From Nocardioides sp. zg-1230 (lineage in GTDB: Bacteria; Actinomycetota; Actinomycetes; Propionibacteriales; Nocardioidaceae): DNA of 64,000 nucleotides. The stretch is taken from the NCBI RefSeq assembly GCF_013155335.1, contig NZ_JABJQZ010000002.1, positions 434,001-498,000 on the forward strand. Direction: 5' to 3'. The first letter of the stretch is position 1. Every line of letters begins with the position of its first letter. Under the pieces are notes generated by a model, which was not told the DNA's origin, did not search any database, and saw only the letters and a list, made by a program, of their open reading frames with translations. Below are positions 63,334 through 64,000 of this stretch, piece by piece. The translations under genes and the position numbers were made by a program.

Positions 63334-64000
63334 ATGTCCGACACCACCCACCCCCCAGGCCACCCCGCAGGCCACCCCGCAGGCCACCCCGCAGGCCACC
63401 CCGCAAGCCACGCCGCAGGCCACCCCGCAAGCCACGCCGCAGGCCAACCCGCGACCCAGCCCGTCGGCCCGACCACCCGGGTGATGCTGCGGCCCATCGC
63501 CACGGCCCTGCCGCTCGGGTTCCTCGCCCTCGGCGTGGCCACGCTCTCGTTCGCAGCCGTACAGCTGAGGTGGATCCCCCCGACAGAAGGCCACACGGTC
63601 GCGCTCGGCGTGCTGGTGCTCACGGTGCCGCTGCAGCTGCTGGCCGCCGTCATGAGCTTCCTCGCGCGCGACCCCGTCGCCGCGACCGGCATGGGGATCC
63701 TCTCCGGGACGTGGGCGGCCGCCTGCCTGGCCACGCTCACGTCTGCGCCGGGGGCGGCGAGCGACGGGCTGGGCGTCATCCTGCTCTGCTCGGCAGCCTG
63801 TCTGCTGGTCCCCGCGACCGCTGCGCGGGCCAAGGTCGTCCCCATGGCGGTGATCCTGCTCAGCGCCACCAGGTTCGCCGTCACGGGTGTGGCGGAGCTC
63901 GAGGGAGGACGCGGCTGGATGGAGGCCGCCGGCTGGGTCGGCGTCGTGCTGGCCGTCCACAGCCTCTGCGCGGCGCTGGCGCTGGAGCTCGAGGGGAGCG
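63334..64000 (+). CDS. Membrane protein with GHPA repeats, GPR1/FUN34/YaaH-like, partial
   Basis: The frame runs past the end of the window (no stop before 64000). Site GAGAGGG precedes ATG 63334. Residues ~9-40 are repeats of GHPA/SHAA. Then come about six hydrophobic segments (ALPLGFLALGVATLSFAAVQ, TVALGVLVLTVPLQLLAAVM, GMGILSGTWAAACLATLTSA). The body resembles small acetate/ammonium-type six-helix transporters; the His-rich repeats may bind metal or sense pH. Confidence 0.6.
   Translation, partial: MSDTTHPPGHPAGHPAGHPAGHPASHAAGHPASHAAGQPATQPVGPTTRVMLRPIATALPLGFLALGVATLSFAAVQLRWIPPTEGHTVALGVLVLTVPLQLLAAVMSFLARDPVAATGMGILSGTWAAACLATLTSAPGAASDGLGVILLCSAACLLVPATAARAKVVPMAVILLSATRFAVTGVAELEGGRGWMEAAGWVGVVLAVHSLCAALALELEGS
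63358..63453 (+). repeat. Eight tandem 12-base repeats (GHPA units)
   Basis: Units based on GGCCACCCCGCA encode GHPA four times, then SHAA, GHPA, SHAA and GQPA. They lie inside the coding frame of the membrane protein, so copy number changes keep the frame. Confidence 0.9.

Noticed and set aside
63137..63430. Repeat-rich minus-strand frame
   Set aside because: It is the shadow of the GHPA-coding repeats on the plus strand.
63358..63453. CRISPR array
   Set aside because: Units are 12 bases, directly abutting, in frame and without spacers.

Overview
The window is high-GC DNA with short or overlapping gene junctions (many ATGA/GTGA overlaps), frequent GTG starts and actinobacterial hallmark families: a YlbL-type PDZ/S16 protease, a PPA1309-like protein, UPF0182, F420/LLM-type oxidoreductases and mycothiol-era arsenate reductases. 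It fits an actinobacterium, most likely Propionibacteriales/Nocardioidaceae. The family-level placement is inference from gene content only.

Layout. (1) 1-4455: ordinary chromosome ending in an initiator tRNA-fMet gene. (2) 4445-39327: a probable ~35 kb integrative element inserted at the 3' end of that tRNA. A 12-bp copy of the tRNA 3' end (4445-4456) recurs in the same orientation at 39316-39327, followed by a strong hairpin that may be the displaced tRNA terminator. Next to the tRNA lie a coiled-coil HTH protein and an unusually long tyrosine integrase with several C-terminal HTH-like units. The cargo is a metal-resistance block: copper (CopA-type ATPase, CsoR, DUF305, DUF6153, TauE-like protein, ABC exporter), Cd/Pb/Zn-type (CmtR-like regulator and a CDF transporter with a Cys-rich tail) and mercury (two MerR regulators, MerC-like and thioredoxin-like proteins, MerA, MerB). 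The right third, 24.9-39.1 kb, is mostly poorly characterised: a divergent large serine recombinase-like protein, a dual-OB/DUF488 pair, a DUF3987-like ATPase with an RHH protein beside a perfect 25-bp inverted repeat, a two-gene unit with a predicted PD-(D/E)XK/RmuC-like nuclease, and a 1193-aa SIR2 protein likely to be an anti-phage NADase.

(3) 39.4-50.2 kb: an arsenic region. It has an ECF sigma factor with a DUF2703 protein, a 57-aa Cys-rich metallothionein-like peptide with a GNAT enzyme, two flavoproteins, an ArsR-ArsC fusion, two further LMW-phosphatase-type arsenate reductases, an Acr3 arsenite pump, an ArsR-ArsN fusion and an MFS transporter, with ArsR-type operators between them. 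Broken copies of two of these genes (arsN-like GNAT and the ArsO-like monooxygenase) lie inside the 35-kb element, so the two regions share history.

(4) 50.2-64 kb: a TetR gene with twin palindromic operators and two oxidoreductases; a glutamate decarboxylase/ClC antiporter pair (probable acid resistance) and a Na+/H+ antiporter; a leftward cluster of a Cys-rich copper-storage-type protein, DUF421, DUF2254, DUF305 and a frameshifted channel gene; and, divergently, a molybdopterin oxidoreductase lacking the usual N-terminal Fe-S cysteines, a helical protein and a membrane protein with GHPA repeats that runs off the end. No rRNA, CRISPR array or recognisable IS transposase was seen.
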